Positions 1 to 6,065 of a stretch of DNA of 6,252 bases are shown here, piece after piece. The stretch lies in the NCBI GenBank assembly GCA_025453715.1, contig JALOPT010000098.1, positions 1 to 6,252 of the forward strand. The letters are read 5' to 3'. The translations under genes and the position numbers were made by a program. Position 1 is the stretch's first letter, and every line of letters begins with the position of its first letter. The DNA is from Methanoregulaceae archaeon. GTDB taxonomy: Archaea; Halobacteriota; Methanomicrobia; Methanomicrobiales; Methanospirillaceae. Below the pieces are notes generated by a model that searched no databases, was not told the origin of the DNA, and was given only the letters and a program-made list of their open reading frames with translations.

Positions 1-227
1 TCAGCGGGGATACCCTTTAGTGCCAGGTATTTTGCGATTTCATTGATGGCAACAGTCCTTTTTTTCAACCTGACAGTTTCACCCATGTGGTCACTATGCC
101 CGTGAGTGACGGCAACAATATCACAATCAGATGGGAGTTCCTTCCCGTCACCAATAAAAGGGTCAACAAGGACGCTTTTAGTCCCTGATAACCGAACACA
201 TGAATGCCCAAGCCAGGTAAGTTTCAT
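1..227 (-). CDS. UPF0173-type metal-dependent hydrolase (metallo-beta-lactamase fold), partial
   Basis: This is the N-terminal 75 residues of a minus-strand gene that runs off the left edge. It opens with MKLTWLGHSC, the usual first beta strand of UPF0173-like hydrolases. VDPF follows near residues 21-24 and THGHSDH at residues 41-47. The last is the HxHxDH metal-binding motif of the metallo-beta-lactamase fold, with H42, H44, D46 and H47 as expected ligands or catalytic residues. From general knowledge, such proteins are about 220-230 residues, so roughly two thirds is missing here. They are cytosolic zinc hydrolases whose substrate is usually unknown. The ATG at 227 fits family alignments. 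An in-frame GTG at 245, preceded by an AGGA Shine-Dalgarno-like element about 5 nt away, would add six residues and is a real alternative. The fold is confident; the substrate cannot be named. Confidence 0.85.
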   Translation of the reverse strand, partial: MKLTWLGHSCVRLSGTKSVLVDPFIGDGKELPSDCDIVAVTHGHSDHMGETVRLKKRTVAINEIAKYLALKGIPA

Positions 228-340
228 TTCAGGTACGACATTCACACACTTCCTATGAAAATATACCTCTTCGTACCCGGAAGAATCATACCTATGAGTC
301 GGATACGAGATAAAATGGTGTAATAATGAATGAAAATTAC

Positions 341-366
341 AAAAAATTGAGAGAGGGCCCTCACTC
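341..366 (-). terminator. Hairpin plus T-tract terminator after the HTH gene
   Basis: On the minus strand, the inverted repeat GAGTGAG-GGCC-CTCTCTC (366 to 349; one T-T mismatch in the stem) is followed after AA by a run of six T (346 to 341). It lies about 40 bp beyond the stop of the HTH gene and upstream of the hydrolase gene. It therefore resembles an intrinsic terminator separating these two same-strand genes. Archaea can terminate on the T-run alone, so the stem may be accessory. Confidence 0.6.
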
Positions 367-375
367 TGTATCTTC

Positions 376-392
376 GATGGAATGTTTCCATC
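376..392. repeat. Perfect 7-3-7 inverted repeat downstream of the HTH gene
   Basis: GATGGAA-TGT-TTCCATC is a perfect inverted repeat 15 bp past the stop of the minus-strand HTH gene and 10 bp before the second hairpin. In that transcript it would form a small stem-loop just upstream of the terminator hairpin. This suggests a tandem 3' UTR structure for RNA stability or termination. It could also be a protein-binding dyad, because its GGAA/TTCC arms resemble the dyads at 1176 and 5770, although with a 3-bp instead of 2-bp centre. Confidence 0.45.
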
Positions 393-406
393 CCTGCTGG
401 TCTTGT

Positions 407-1030
407 TCAGGCTACATCAATTAATTCGGCTTCTGTGATATCGATTGAGTCACCAAGGCCATCTTTTGTTGCGCTTCGGGTCATTTGCTCGCTTAAGTCA
501 CGGTCTTCCATGACATCCCTGATACGCTCAAGATAGTGATCAATGGTATGATCATCACGTTGATCGATCACATGGCGGTATTCGCGGAGCGTGGACGGGC
601 TTACCCCGAGTTCTTCGCTGATCTCTTTCATCGTCTTCCCTGATTCCATGAGTATTTCCATCTTCTCACGGTCGAATGGCATCTTGAAATCAAGGTCGCG
701 GAAAAGTTTCAGACGAACACGTGCTCGTGCGACGGTCTTTGATAGTTTCTCATCCCCAAGTTCTCTGGCGATCTCAGTGTCGTTTTTTCCGAGATAGTAG
801 GCAGAGACTAGCTTGGCAAGTTGAATCGGCTTCAATTTTGTCTTAAAGAAGCCCTGATCAAGAATCTCCCGCATTACAAGGGCGATTTCACGTTCAACGG
901 CGTCACGGTCTCTTAAAGATCCATGGATCTTTTTCATTGGTTCCACGATCTTTGTTTTACTGGTAATGTTTGTGAACAATTCCAGAAGCTGAATTTTACG
1001 TTTGTCTTCCGGCATGTATGAAAACCACAC
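407..1030 (-). CDS. Putative DNA-binding regulator with two HTH segments (conditioned medium-induced protein 4-like)
   Basis: This is a soluble, charged 207-residue protein without membrane segments or a signal peptide. Two helix-turn-helix-like segments are visible. The first is near residues 83-103 (NDTEIARELGDEKLSKTVARAR), resembling sigma-70 region 4-type HTHs. The second is near residues 132-152 (KTMKEISEELGVSPSTLREYR). The C-terminal part (about residues 163-207) is acidic, with DLSEQMTRSATKDGL. The order of two HTHs and this tail resembles, from memory, the archaeal family annotated in haloarchaea as conditioned medium-induced protein 4. No biochemical function is known to me, so a transcription-factor role is inferred. 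The first possible start is GTG at 1030. The ATG at 1015 (MPEDKRK) looks more likely, since a TATA-like box at 1061-1070 would place the transcript start near 1038. The gene stands alone and diverges from glyS. Confidence 0.8.
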   Translation of the reverse strand: MWFSYMPEDKRKIQLLELFTNITSKTKIVEPMKKIHGSLRDRDAVEREIALVMREILDQGFFKTKLKPIQLAKLVSAYYLGKNDTEIARELGDEKLSKTVARARVRLKLFRDLDFKMPFDREKMEILMESGKTMKEISEELGVSPSTLREYRHVIDQRDDHTIDHYLERIRDVMEDRDLSEQMTRSATKDGLGDSIDITEAELIDVA

Positions 1031-1060
1031 TAGGGATTACCGGAATAGATGCGCGGATTA

Positions 1061-1070
1061 ATATTTAATA
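1061..1070 (-). promoter_or_regulatory. TATA-like box for the HTH gene
   Basis: On the minus strand the sequence reads TATTAAATAT, a good archaeal TATA-like element. Its centre is about 50 bp upstream of the ATG at 1015. The usual TATA-to-start distance of 25-27 bp predicts transcription starting near 1038 with a leader of about 20 nt. No strong Shine-Dalgarno motif is present in that leader. The predicted start coincides with the TTACCGGAATA half-site at 1037-1047. Confidence 0.5.
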
Positions 1071-1175
1071 CTATCTTTATTTACGCATTTTTAACGAAAA
1101 TAACGGACATATATGACATTATTCCGTGATTTTTATCTCATTGTATCATGATCCCCGCGCAAAATCGAGGTAATA

Positions 1176-1189
1176 CCGGAATATTCCGG
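1176..1189. promoter_or_regulatory. Perfect 14-bp palindrome, candidate operator
   Basis: CCGGAATATTCCGG is a perfect 14-bp palindrome between the divergent HTH gene and glyS. It lies just upstream of the TATA-like element proposed for glyS. Its core GGAATATTCC recurs at 5771-5780. Related half-sites occur in the same intergenic region: TTACCGGAATA at 1037-1047 and, inverted, TTATTCCG at 1119-1126. Position and symmetry fit a dimeric regulator site. The binding protein is unknown; the adjacent HTH protein is one candidate. Confidence 0.45.
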
Positions 1190-1190
1190 A

Positions 1191-1204
1191 TAGTCCCCGG
1201 ACTA
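1191..1204. promoter_or_regulatory. Second perfect dyad adjoining the first palindrome
   Basis: TAGTCC-CC-GGACTA is a perfect 6-2-6 inverted repeat, separated by a single base from the 14-bp palindrome on its left. Its right arm runs into CTAAAAATG, the TATA-like element proposed for glyS, so a protein bound here could block or recruit transcription factors. An RNA-hairpin role is unlikely if transcription starts near 1230. The arms differ from the first dyad, so a different binding specificity is possible. Confidence 0.35.
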
Positions 1205-1210
1205 AAAATG
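1202..1210 (+). promoter_or_regulatory. Possible TATA-like box for the glyS-hef operon
   Basis: CTAAAAATG preceded by CCGGA is the best A/T-rich promoter-like element upstream of glyS. It predicts a transcript start near 1230 and a leader of about 50 nt. The match to the archaeal TATA consensus is only moderate and no better box lies closer to the gene. The assignment is therefore tentative. Confidence 0.3.
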
Positions 1211-1276
1211 CAGGGGCCACTAATCCTGATTTGAACAACTTTTTCAAGCCGTACGTTCTATTGTATTGGATAACCA

Positions 1277-3007
1277 GTGGTCGATATGAACGATGTATAC
1301 GATAAAATAAATGATCTTACCAAACGACGCGGTTTTGTATGGCCTACATCAGAATGCTACGGGGCTGTTGCAGGGTTTATTGATTATGGCCCGCTTGGTT
1401 CCATGATGAAACGCCGTATCGAAGATATCTGGCGTTCTTTTTATGTCATACAGGAAGGATACTACGAGATCGAATGCCCGACCATCGGCCAGGAGTCCAT
1501 TTTTATCGCCTCCGGGCATGTCAAGGGCTTCTCGGATAAGATGTTCCAGTGCCCGCACTGCAGGGAATACCTGCGTGCCGACCATGTTGTCGAAGGTGGG
1601 GGAATTGCAGGTGCTTCCACGATGACCGAAGAACAGCTCTCAGCAGCACTGGAACCGCTCACCTGCCCGGCCTGCGAGGAAACTATCGGGACGGTGGAGG
1701 TCTTCCCCTTCAACCTGATGTTCCAGACGACCATCGGACCTGGATCCCAGCGGAAAGGTTACTTAAGACCTGAGACTGCCCAGGGAATGTTTACCGATTT
1801 CCAGCGGCTCCTGCGCTTTTACCGTGACAAACTGCCATTTGGTGCAGTGCAGATAGGTAAATCCTACCGGAATGAGATCTCCCCCCGGCAAGGTATGATC
1901 AGGCTCCGGGAATTCACCCAGGCCGAAGCTGAAATTTTTGTTCATCCACAAGAAAAAGACCACCCGCGTTTTACACGATATGCCCGGTATGAAGTTCCGC
2001 TTTTCGGGCAGAAACAGCAGCAGGAAAATTCACCACCACTCGTCATCACAATGAGAGAGGCCGTAGACAGGGGAATTATCGCAAATGAATATGTGGCATA
2101 CTACCTCGCACTGACTCACCAGCTTCTTGTAAGGATTGGAGTAAAGCCTGACAGGCTCCGTTTCAGGCAACACCTTCCTGATGAACTGGCACATTATGCC
2201 GAAGACTGCTGGGATGCAGAAATCCTTTCTGAACGCTTCGGCTGGGTTGAAACCGTCGGGATTGCTGACCGGACCGATTATGATCTAAATGCGCACGAAA
2301 AGCAGAGTGGCCAGTCATTTAAAGTATTTATCCAGTACGAAACCCCTAGAAAAGTCCGGCGGAGAAGAGTGGTCGCCGACATGGGAGCTCTCGGCCCTAA
2401 GTACCGGGGGAAAGCGAAAGATATTGCAGAAGCACTTGCAACCACTGAGCCCGGCCCGGACGGGATTACCGTCACCGTTGGGTCTGAACAGTTCTTTGTG
2501 CCGAAGGACCTCTATAAAGTCATAGAAGAAGAGATTGATCTTCCCGGTGAAGAGGTCAGGCCACATGTCATAGAACCGTCGTACGGTATCGACAGGATGT
2601 GTTATGCCGTTCTTGAGCAGTGTTACGATGAAGAGCTTGTAGACGGAGAAGAGCGCCGTGTACTCCGTTTCCCGCCCCTTGTTGCCCCCGTCCAGGTTGC
2701 AGTCTTTCCCCTTATGAGCCGTGACGGCCTTGACACTATAGCAGAACATCTCACCCACCGGCTCCATGAATATCACATTCTTGCCGAATACGATGATTCA
2801 GGTGCTATCGGGCGGCGGTACCGGAGACAGGATGAGATAGGTACACCATTTTGTATCACCATCGATTATGAAACAAAAGAAGACCAGACGGTGACAATCA
2901 GGGAACGGGACACCATGACCCAGGTGAGGGTGCCAATTGACCGGGTACCTGAAATGATCAGCGACTTAATCGAAGGTAAAGGAAATTTCTCTGCCATCTG
3001 TCCATGA
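1277..3007 (+). CDS. glyS: Glycyl-tRNA synthetase, archaeal/eukaryotic dimeric type
   Basis: This cytosolic class II enzyme attaches glycine to tRNA-Gly using ATP. The 576-residue length is normal for the archaeal alpha2 form. The N-terminal RRGFVWPTSECYGAVAGFIDYGPLG (about residues 17-41) is typical of this family. A four-cysteine zinc-ribbon-like insert has C92, C95, C130 and C133. RPETAQG lies at 164-170. Class II motif 2 (GKSYRNEISPRQGMIRLREF) starts near 194, with R198 and E200 in the ATP-binding loop. DRTDYDL at 321-327 falls in the expected glycine-recognition region. Motif 3 (EPSYGIDR) is at 433-440. The anticodon-binding domain covers about 468-570. All key elements look intact. The start is either GTG at 1277 or ATG at 1286; neither has a strong Shine-Dalgarno site, and the ATG would give 573 residues. 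The stop overlaps the start of hef. Confidence 0.97.
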   Translation: MVDMNDVYDKINDLTKRRGFVWPTSECYGAVAGFIDYGPLGSMMKRRIEDIWRSFYVIQEGYYEIECPTIGQESIFIASGHVKGFSDKMFQCPHCREYLRADHVVEGGGIAGASTMTEEQLSAALEPLTCPACEETIGTVEVFPFNLMFQTTIGPGSQRKGYLRPETAQGMFTDFQRLLRFYRDKLPFGAVQIGKSYRNEISPRQGMIRLREFTQAEAEIFVHPQEKDHPRFTRYARYEVPLFGQKQQQENSPPLVITMREAVDRGIIANEYVAYYLALTHQLLVRIGVKPDRLRFRQHLPDELAHYAEDCWDAEILSERFGWVETVGIADRTDYDLNAHEKQSGQSFKVFIQYETPRKVRRRRVVADMGALGPKYRGKAKDIAEALATTEPGPDGITVTVGSEQFFVPKDLYKVIEEEIDLPGEEVRPHVIEPSYGIDRMCYAVLEQCYDEELVDGEERRVLRFPPLVAPVQVAVFPLMSRDGLDTIAEHLTHRLHEYHILAEYDDSGAIGRRYRRQDEIGTPFCITIDYETKEDQTVTIRERDTMTQVRVPIDRVPEMISDLIEGKGNFSAICP

Positions 3008-5256
3008 CCTGCATCAATCACCCGCTCATCCGGCCGGAAAGCCTTGAATCAAGGGAGTACCAGCTAACCATCGCGATGCGGGCGCTTGATGCAAATACAC
3101 TTGTTGTCCTGCCGACGGGTCTTGGTAAGACTGCCGTCGCCCTGATTGTTGCAGCATCACGGCTGTATAACGAAGGGGGCAAGGTACTAATGCTCGCCCC
3201 CACAAAACCACTCGTCGAACAACACCTGAGATATTTTGAAAACCATATCCTTTTACCGGATAACGGGGGAAATTCACCCTTCGTGATGTTTACCGGTGAG
3301 ACACCGGGTGAACAGAGGACCAGTGATTGGGAGCGTGCGACATTCATTTTTGCCACACCCCAGGTCATCAAAAACGACATTCTCGCTGGCCGTTATTCCC
3401 TGGAGCAGGTGACCCTGATGATCATTGACGAATGTCACCGGGCGGTCGGTAACTATGCCTATGTATTTCTCGCCGGACAATACCGTTCCCAGGCCAGAAA
3501 CCCTAGAATCCTGGCAATGACTGCTTCCCCGGGCGGACAGCAGGATAAAGTACGGGATGTCTGTGCAAATGTCGGGATTGAGCAGGTGGAGACCAGGAAC
3601 GAGGATGATGCAGATGTTCGTCCTTATATTCATGAGCGGGATATCGAAATTATTAGCGTTTCACTGCCCCCGGAACTGGAAAAGGCCCTAGACCATCTCA
3701 ACAGGTTACTCGATGACAGGCTGAAGATACTCGCCGGATCAGGATTTTCAGTACCAAAACGGCAGCAGCTTTCAATGAAAGCCCTCAATGCAATCAATGC
3801 ACAGGTCCAGGAGAAGATCCAGCTCAGGGAACCGGCAGGTTTTACAGCAGCCTCAGTCTATGCAGAAATCATGAAATTAAAACACGCCGTGGGACTTGCC
3901 GAATCACAGGGGAGCGAGGTGTTAAAGACCTACCTTGCCCGGCTTGCAAGTGAAGCAACCTCGCCCGCAGGTTCAAAGGCGAGCCGCCGCCTTGCCGGTG
4001 ACACGGTATTTACAAGCCTCATGGACAGGGTAGCGGAATGGGACCACGAACTGCATCCAAAACTCGGGATTGTGGAAGCAATTGTAAAATCAGAGCTCCG
4101 TAATTCAAAAGACAGCAGGATCATTATTTTTGCAACCTACCGCGACGCGGTCCAGCTTATTGTTGACCGGCTTACTTCACAAGGCATCCAGTGTGAGCGG
4201 TTTGTGGGTCAGGCAACTAAGGATTCCGAGAAAGGACTGAGCCAGAAAAAACAGATCGAAGCACTCCGGAGATTCCGGGCAGGAGAGTTCCGGGTGCTTG
4301 TTGCCACTTCGGTCGGAGAAGAGGGACTTGATGTCCCGTCTACAGACCTGGTCGTATTTTACGAGGCAGTCCCCTCTGAAATCCGCAGCATCCAGAGAAA
4401 AGGAAGGACCGGGAGGAGTGGTCACGGAAAAATTATCGTCCTCGTAACAAAAGGGACGCAGGATGAGACCTTCCGGTATGTCAGCCAGTCACGTGAACGG
4501 GCGATGGCAAAAGGCATACGGCAGATAGGCAACGACCTGCCGCAATCGTTTTCTACCGAAAATAAAGCAACACAGATGAGCATCGAAGAATTCACAGAAA
4601 CGATAGTACCGTCAGGAACGGGACCGGCGATAATAGTCGATGACCGAGAGACTTCATCGAAGGTAGTGGAATCACTCCATACGATGGGGGCATCAATCAG
4701 TATCCAGAGATTGCCAGTCGGCGATTATGCCATAGGAGACAGGATTATCATCGAACGAAAGACGACCAGAGACTTTACCGATACACTCGTGAACCGCGAT
4801 CTGCTTGGCCAGGTTCGGTCACTCGCATCATCCTGCATAAGACCGGTACTGGTCATTGAAGGCGAAGACCTCTGCCAGGAGAGAAATATTCACCCGAACG
4901 CTATCCGTGGGACTCTGTCAGCGATTGCAATCGATCTCGGGGTAATCCTGCTAACAACAAAAGACGAGGCGGATACAGCTGCGATGCTCCTTGTTATTGC
5001 CAGGCGGGAGTCAGAGGAGCGTGGAGAACGTGCCCCATCCATCCGGAAACCCTATCATTCGCATAGGGAACAACTGGAGAGTATAATCGGTACATACCCT
5101 GACATCGGGCTAAAGAATGCAAGGTTGCTCCTCGAGCATTTTGGGTCTGTCCAGGGTATAATCAACGCAGGTGAAAAAGCGTTATCTGAAGTTCCTGGAA
5201 TCGGAGAGAAAAGGGCAAAAAAAATATATGAATTATCGAGACACCCTTACGGCTGA
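3004..5256 (+). CDS. hef: Hef: fork-structure helicase/XPF-family endonuclease
   Basis: Archaeal Hef couples a FANCM-like superfamily 2 helicase to an XPF-type nuclease and acts on stalled forks and branched DNA. The helicase part shows REYQ (17-20), Walker A PTGLGKT (37-43), PTKPLVEQH (66-74), DECH (142-145), TASP (173-176), VATSVGEEGLDVP (433-445) and the arginine-finger motif QRKGRTGR (464-471). The nuclease domain starts near 541 with VDDRE. It carries the catalytic GDX(n)ERKxxxD signature with G573, D574, E584, R585, K586 and D590. Two C-terminal helix-hairpin-helix motifs follow, near 694-725 and 728-745 (VPGIGEKRAKK), for DNA binding and dimerisation. All active-site motifs appear intact, and 750 residues is close to the length known for thermococcal Hef. 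The ATG at 3004 overlaps the glyS stop as ATGA, so translation is probably coupled. Its end overlaps the convergent zinc-ribbon gene. Confidence 0.96.
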   Translation: MTCINHPLIRPESLESREYQLTIAMRALDANTLVVLPTGLGKTAVALIVAASRLYNEGGKVLMLAPTKPLVEQHLRYFENHILLPDNGGNSPFVMFTGETPGEQRTSDWERATFIFATPQVIKNDILAGRYSLEQVTLMIIDECHRAVGNYAYVFLAGQYRSQARNPRILAMTASPGGQQDKVRDVCANVGIEQVETRNEDDADVRPYIHERDIEIISVSLPPELEKALDHLNRLLDDRLKILAGSGFSVPKRQQLSMKALNAINAQVQEKIQLREPAGFTAASVYAEIMKLKHAVGLAESQGSEVLKTYLARLASEATSPAGSKASRRLAGDTVFTSLMDRVAEWDHELHPKLGIVEAIVKSELRNSKDSRIIIFATYRDAVQLIVDRLTSQGIQCERFVGQATKDSEKGLSQKKQIEALRRFRAGEFRVLVATSVGEEGLDVPSTDLVVFYEAVPSEIRSIQRKGRTGRSGHGKIIVLVTKGTQDETFRYVSQSRERAMAKGIRQIGNDLPQSFSTENKATQMSIEEFTETIVPSGTGPAIIVDDRETSSKVVESLHTMGASISIQRLPVGDYAIGDRIIIERKTTRDFTDTLVNRDLLGQVRSLASSCIRPVLVIEGEDLCQERNIHPNAIRGTLSAIAIDLGVILLTTKDEADTAAMLLVIARRESEERGERAPSIRKPYHSHREQLESIIGTYPDIGLKNARLLLEHFGSVQGIINAGEKALSEVPGIGEKRAKKIYELSRHPYG
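5217..5224 (-). terminator. T8 tract, probable terminator of the zinc-ribbon gene inside hef
   Basis: Eight consecutive A on the plus strand give a T8 run on the minus strand, 22 bp beyond the stop of the zinc-ribbon gene. Archaeal RNA polymerase terminates at such T-runs without needing a hairpin. The tract lies within the last codons of hef (Lys codons near residues 738-741), so it also encodes protein. Assignment rests on position and composition only. Confidence 0.45.
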
Positions 5257-5627
5257 GACAGGAGCTTCAGGGCTTCGATCCCTTTTTTCACGGTATTCAT
5301 CAGTGAAAGGCAACGGTCAGGGTCAGGTTCGCAGGCAATCCTCTCCGACAGCGTAATCAGCGTGGTCTCAAGAGCACAGGAAAGTCCTGTTGAGGAAATC
5401 GCCACCCGGGATTCAGCTTTTGATATTTCAACAGGTTTACGTGGTTGTTTCTTTGTTCTTTCTGATAACTTGTCATTCTCCAGCTCACACATCACACAGA
5501 ATGTACGGTCTTTGTACGTGAACATAGGCGATCCACATGCGGGGCACGTTTTTGCCAGCATTTTGGCTCCTTTCAGGAGGTATTCTGCCATAACATCATC
5601 AGGTTTCTTCTCGGGTATTGCTATCAC
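5247..5627 (-). CDS. ZNRD2/Sjogren-autoantigen p27-type zinc-ribbon protein
   Basis: The protein has 126 residues and no membrane segment or signal peptide. An N-terminal helix (MAEYLLKGAKMLAKT) precedes a zinc ribbon with C28, C31, C44 and C47 (CPACGSPMF ... CVMC). This arrangement is typical of the Sjogren's syndrome/scleroderma autoantigen 1 family (Auto_anti-p27), common in archaea. A basic linker follows (about 55-70), then a probable helical hairpin (about 82-124). The family's molecular role in archaea is unknown to me. The start is the GTG at 5627, and a TATA-like AAAATATA at 5653-5660 would make the mRNA nearly leaderless. AGGTGAT, a Shine-Dalgarno match, overlaps this GTG, which leaves some doubt. 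The ATG at residue 13 keeps the whole conserved core and is the alternative. The gene is convergent with hef and their ends overlap by 10 bp. Confidence 0.85.
   Translation of the reverse strand: MIAIPEKKPDDVMAEYLLKGAKMLAKTCPACGSPMFTYKDRTFCVMCELENDKLSERTKKQPRKPVEISKAESRVAISSTGLSCALETTLITLSERIACEPDPDRCLSLMNTVKKGIEALKLLSQP
5283..5288 (+). terminator. T6 tract, possible terminator of glyS-hef
   Basis: The run CCCTTTTTTC lies 27 bp after the hef stop on the plus strand, inside the 3' part of the convergent zinc-ribbon gene. It is the first T-run downstream of hef and therefore the likeliest end of the glyS-hef transcript. No strong hairpin precedes it. Confidence 0.35.
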
Positions 5628-5652
5628 CTTGCTTTAGGTTGGTTTATCAAAC

Positions 5653-5660
5653 TATATTTT
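5653..5660 (-). promoter_or_regulatory. TATA-like box for the zinc-ribbon gene
   Basis: On the minus strand the sequence reads AAAATATA. Its centre lies about 29 bp upstream of the GTG at 5627, predicting transcription starting near 5630 and a nearly leaderless mRNA. This favours the GTG start over the internal ATG. The call rests on sequence and spacing alone. Confidence 0.4.
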
Positions 5661-5769
5661 ACATTCTACTGGCCTTTTTGGGAACAACGCCAATAGTGTC
5701 ATGCAATTAAAATTCCCATCATTCTACAAGGTACAACAGCCAACAGAGATTGATTAAGTATAAGATATC

Positions 5770-5781
5770 AGGAATATTCCT
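5770..5781. promoter_or_regulatory. Palindrome AGGAATATTCCT, second copy of the GGAATATTCC core
   Basis: This perfect 12-bp palindrome shares its central ten bases with the 14-bp palindrome at 1176-1189. It lies about 140 bp upstream of the zinc-ribbon gene and about 285 bp upstream of the PKD gene. If it is an operator, which gene it controls is unclear. Both copies of the core found by eye fall between genes, which argues mildly for function. Confidence 0.35.
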
Positions 5782-6065
5782 CATTTTCTAAAATCTGTAA
5801 TAATCTGACCGATTTAATGTATATTTTTTTAACGGATCGATAATTGGTGGACTGGTTGATTACCTCATTTTCCAGTTTTTTTATTCACACCCGCTACGTA
5901 AAATCCGATCTCTATAGAATACTAAAATACTAGTCAGACGAAATGAGAATTACAATAAAGACATCTTCGTGTGAACAGGAATTTCCCATTATAGAACGAA
6001 GGTTAGTTGCTCTTTATTGCGGCAGTGTTCGCCGATGATAGATTCATACCATGCAAAGGGGGTAG

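Larger units (their letters stand above)
5628..6065. other. AT-rich intergenic region without a convincing gene
   Basis: These 438 bp between the zinc-ribbon gene and the PKD gene are more AT-rich than the flanking genes. They contain the minus-strand TATA-like box at 5653-5660, the palindrome at 5770-5781, T7 runs near 5824 and 5876, and a direct repeat AATACTA (5918-5924 and 5926-5932). Only tiny ORFs of about 16-31 codons are present, none with good initiation signals. No tRNA, rRNA or clear snoRNA boxes were recognised. Confidence 0.7.

Noticed and set aside
326..424. A plus-strand 32-codon ORF beginning MNENYKKLREG, with a GGTG motif upstream and three cysteines spaced C-x3-C-x2-C.
   Set aside because: It runs across the inverted repeats and terminator of the opposite-strand gene and ends inside that gene. 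Its cysteines partly come from the hairpin sequence. Nothing else supports translation.
1231..1247. A small inverted repeat TTGAA...TTCAA in the putative glyS leader, considered as a riboswitch or T-box-like structure.
   Set aside because: The stem is only five pairs, no T-box or known aptamer sequence is visible, and T-boxes are not known to me in archaea.
2315..2776. A 153-codon open frame on the minus strand inside glyS.
   Set aside because: It lies wholly antisense to well-conserved glycyl-tRNA synthetase sequence and shows no domain of its own. It is a shadow frame.
3274..3633. A 119-codon antisense frame inside hef.
   Set aside because: It is fully covered by conserved helicase motifs on the plus strand and has no independent support.
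5362..5637. A 91-codon plus-strand frame opposite the zinc-ribbon gene.
   Set aside because: The minus-strand reading encodes a coherent four-cysteine zinc ribbon; the plus frame shows no family features.
5943..6038. A plus-strand 31-codon ORF (MRITIKTSSCEQ...) just upstream of the PKD gene.
   Set aside because: It has no Shine-Dalgarno site, no recognisable motif and a length expected by chance in this composition.
6032..6040. CGATGATAG resembling box C of a C/D guide RNA.
   Set aside because: No matching D/D' CTGA and C' boxes at suitable spacing were found.
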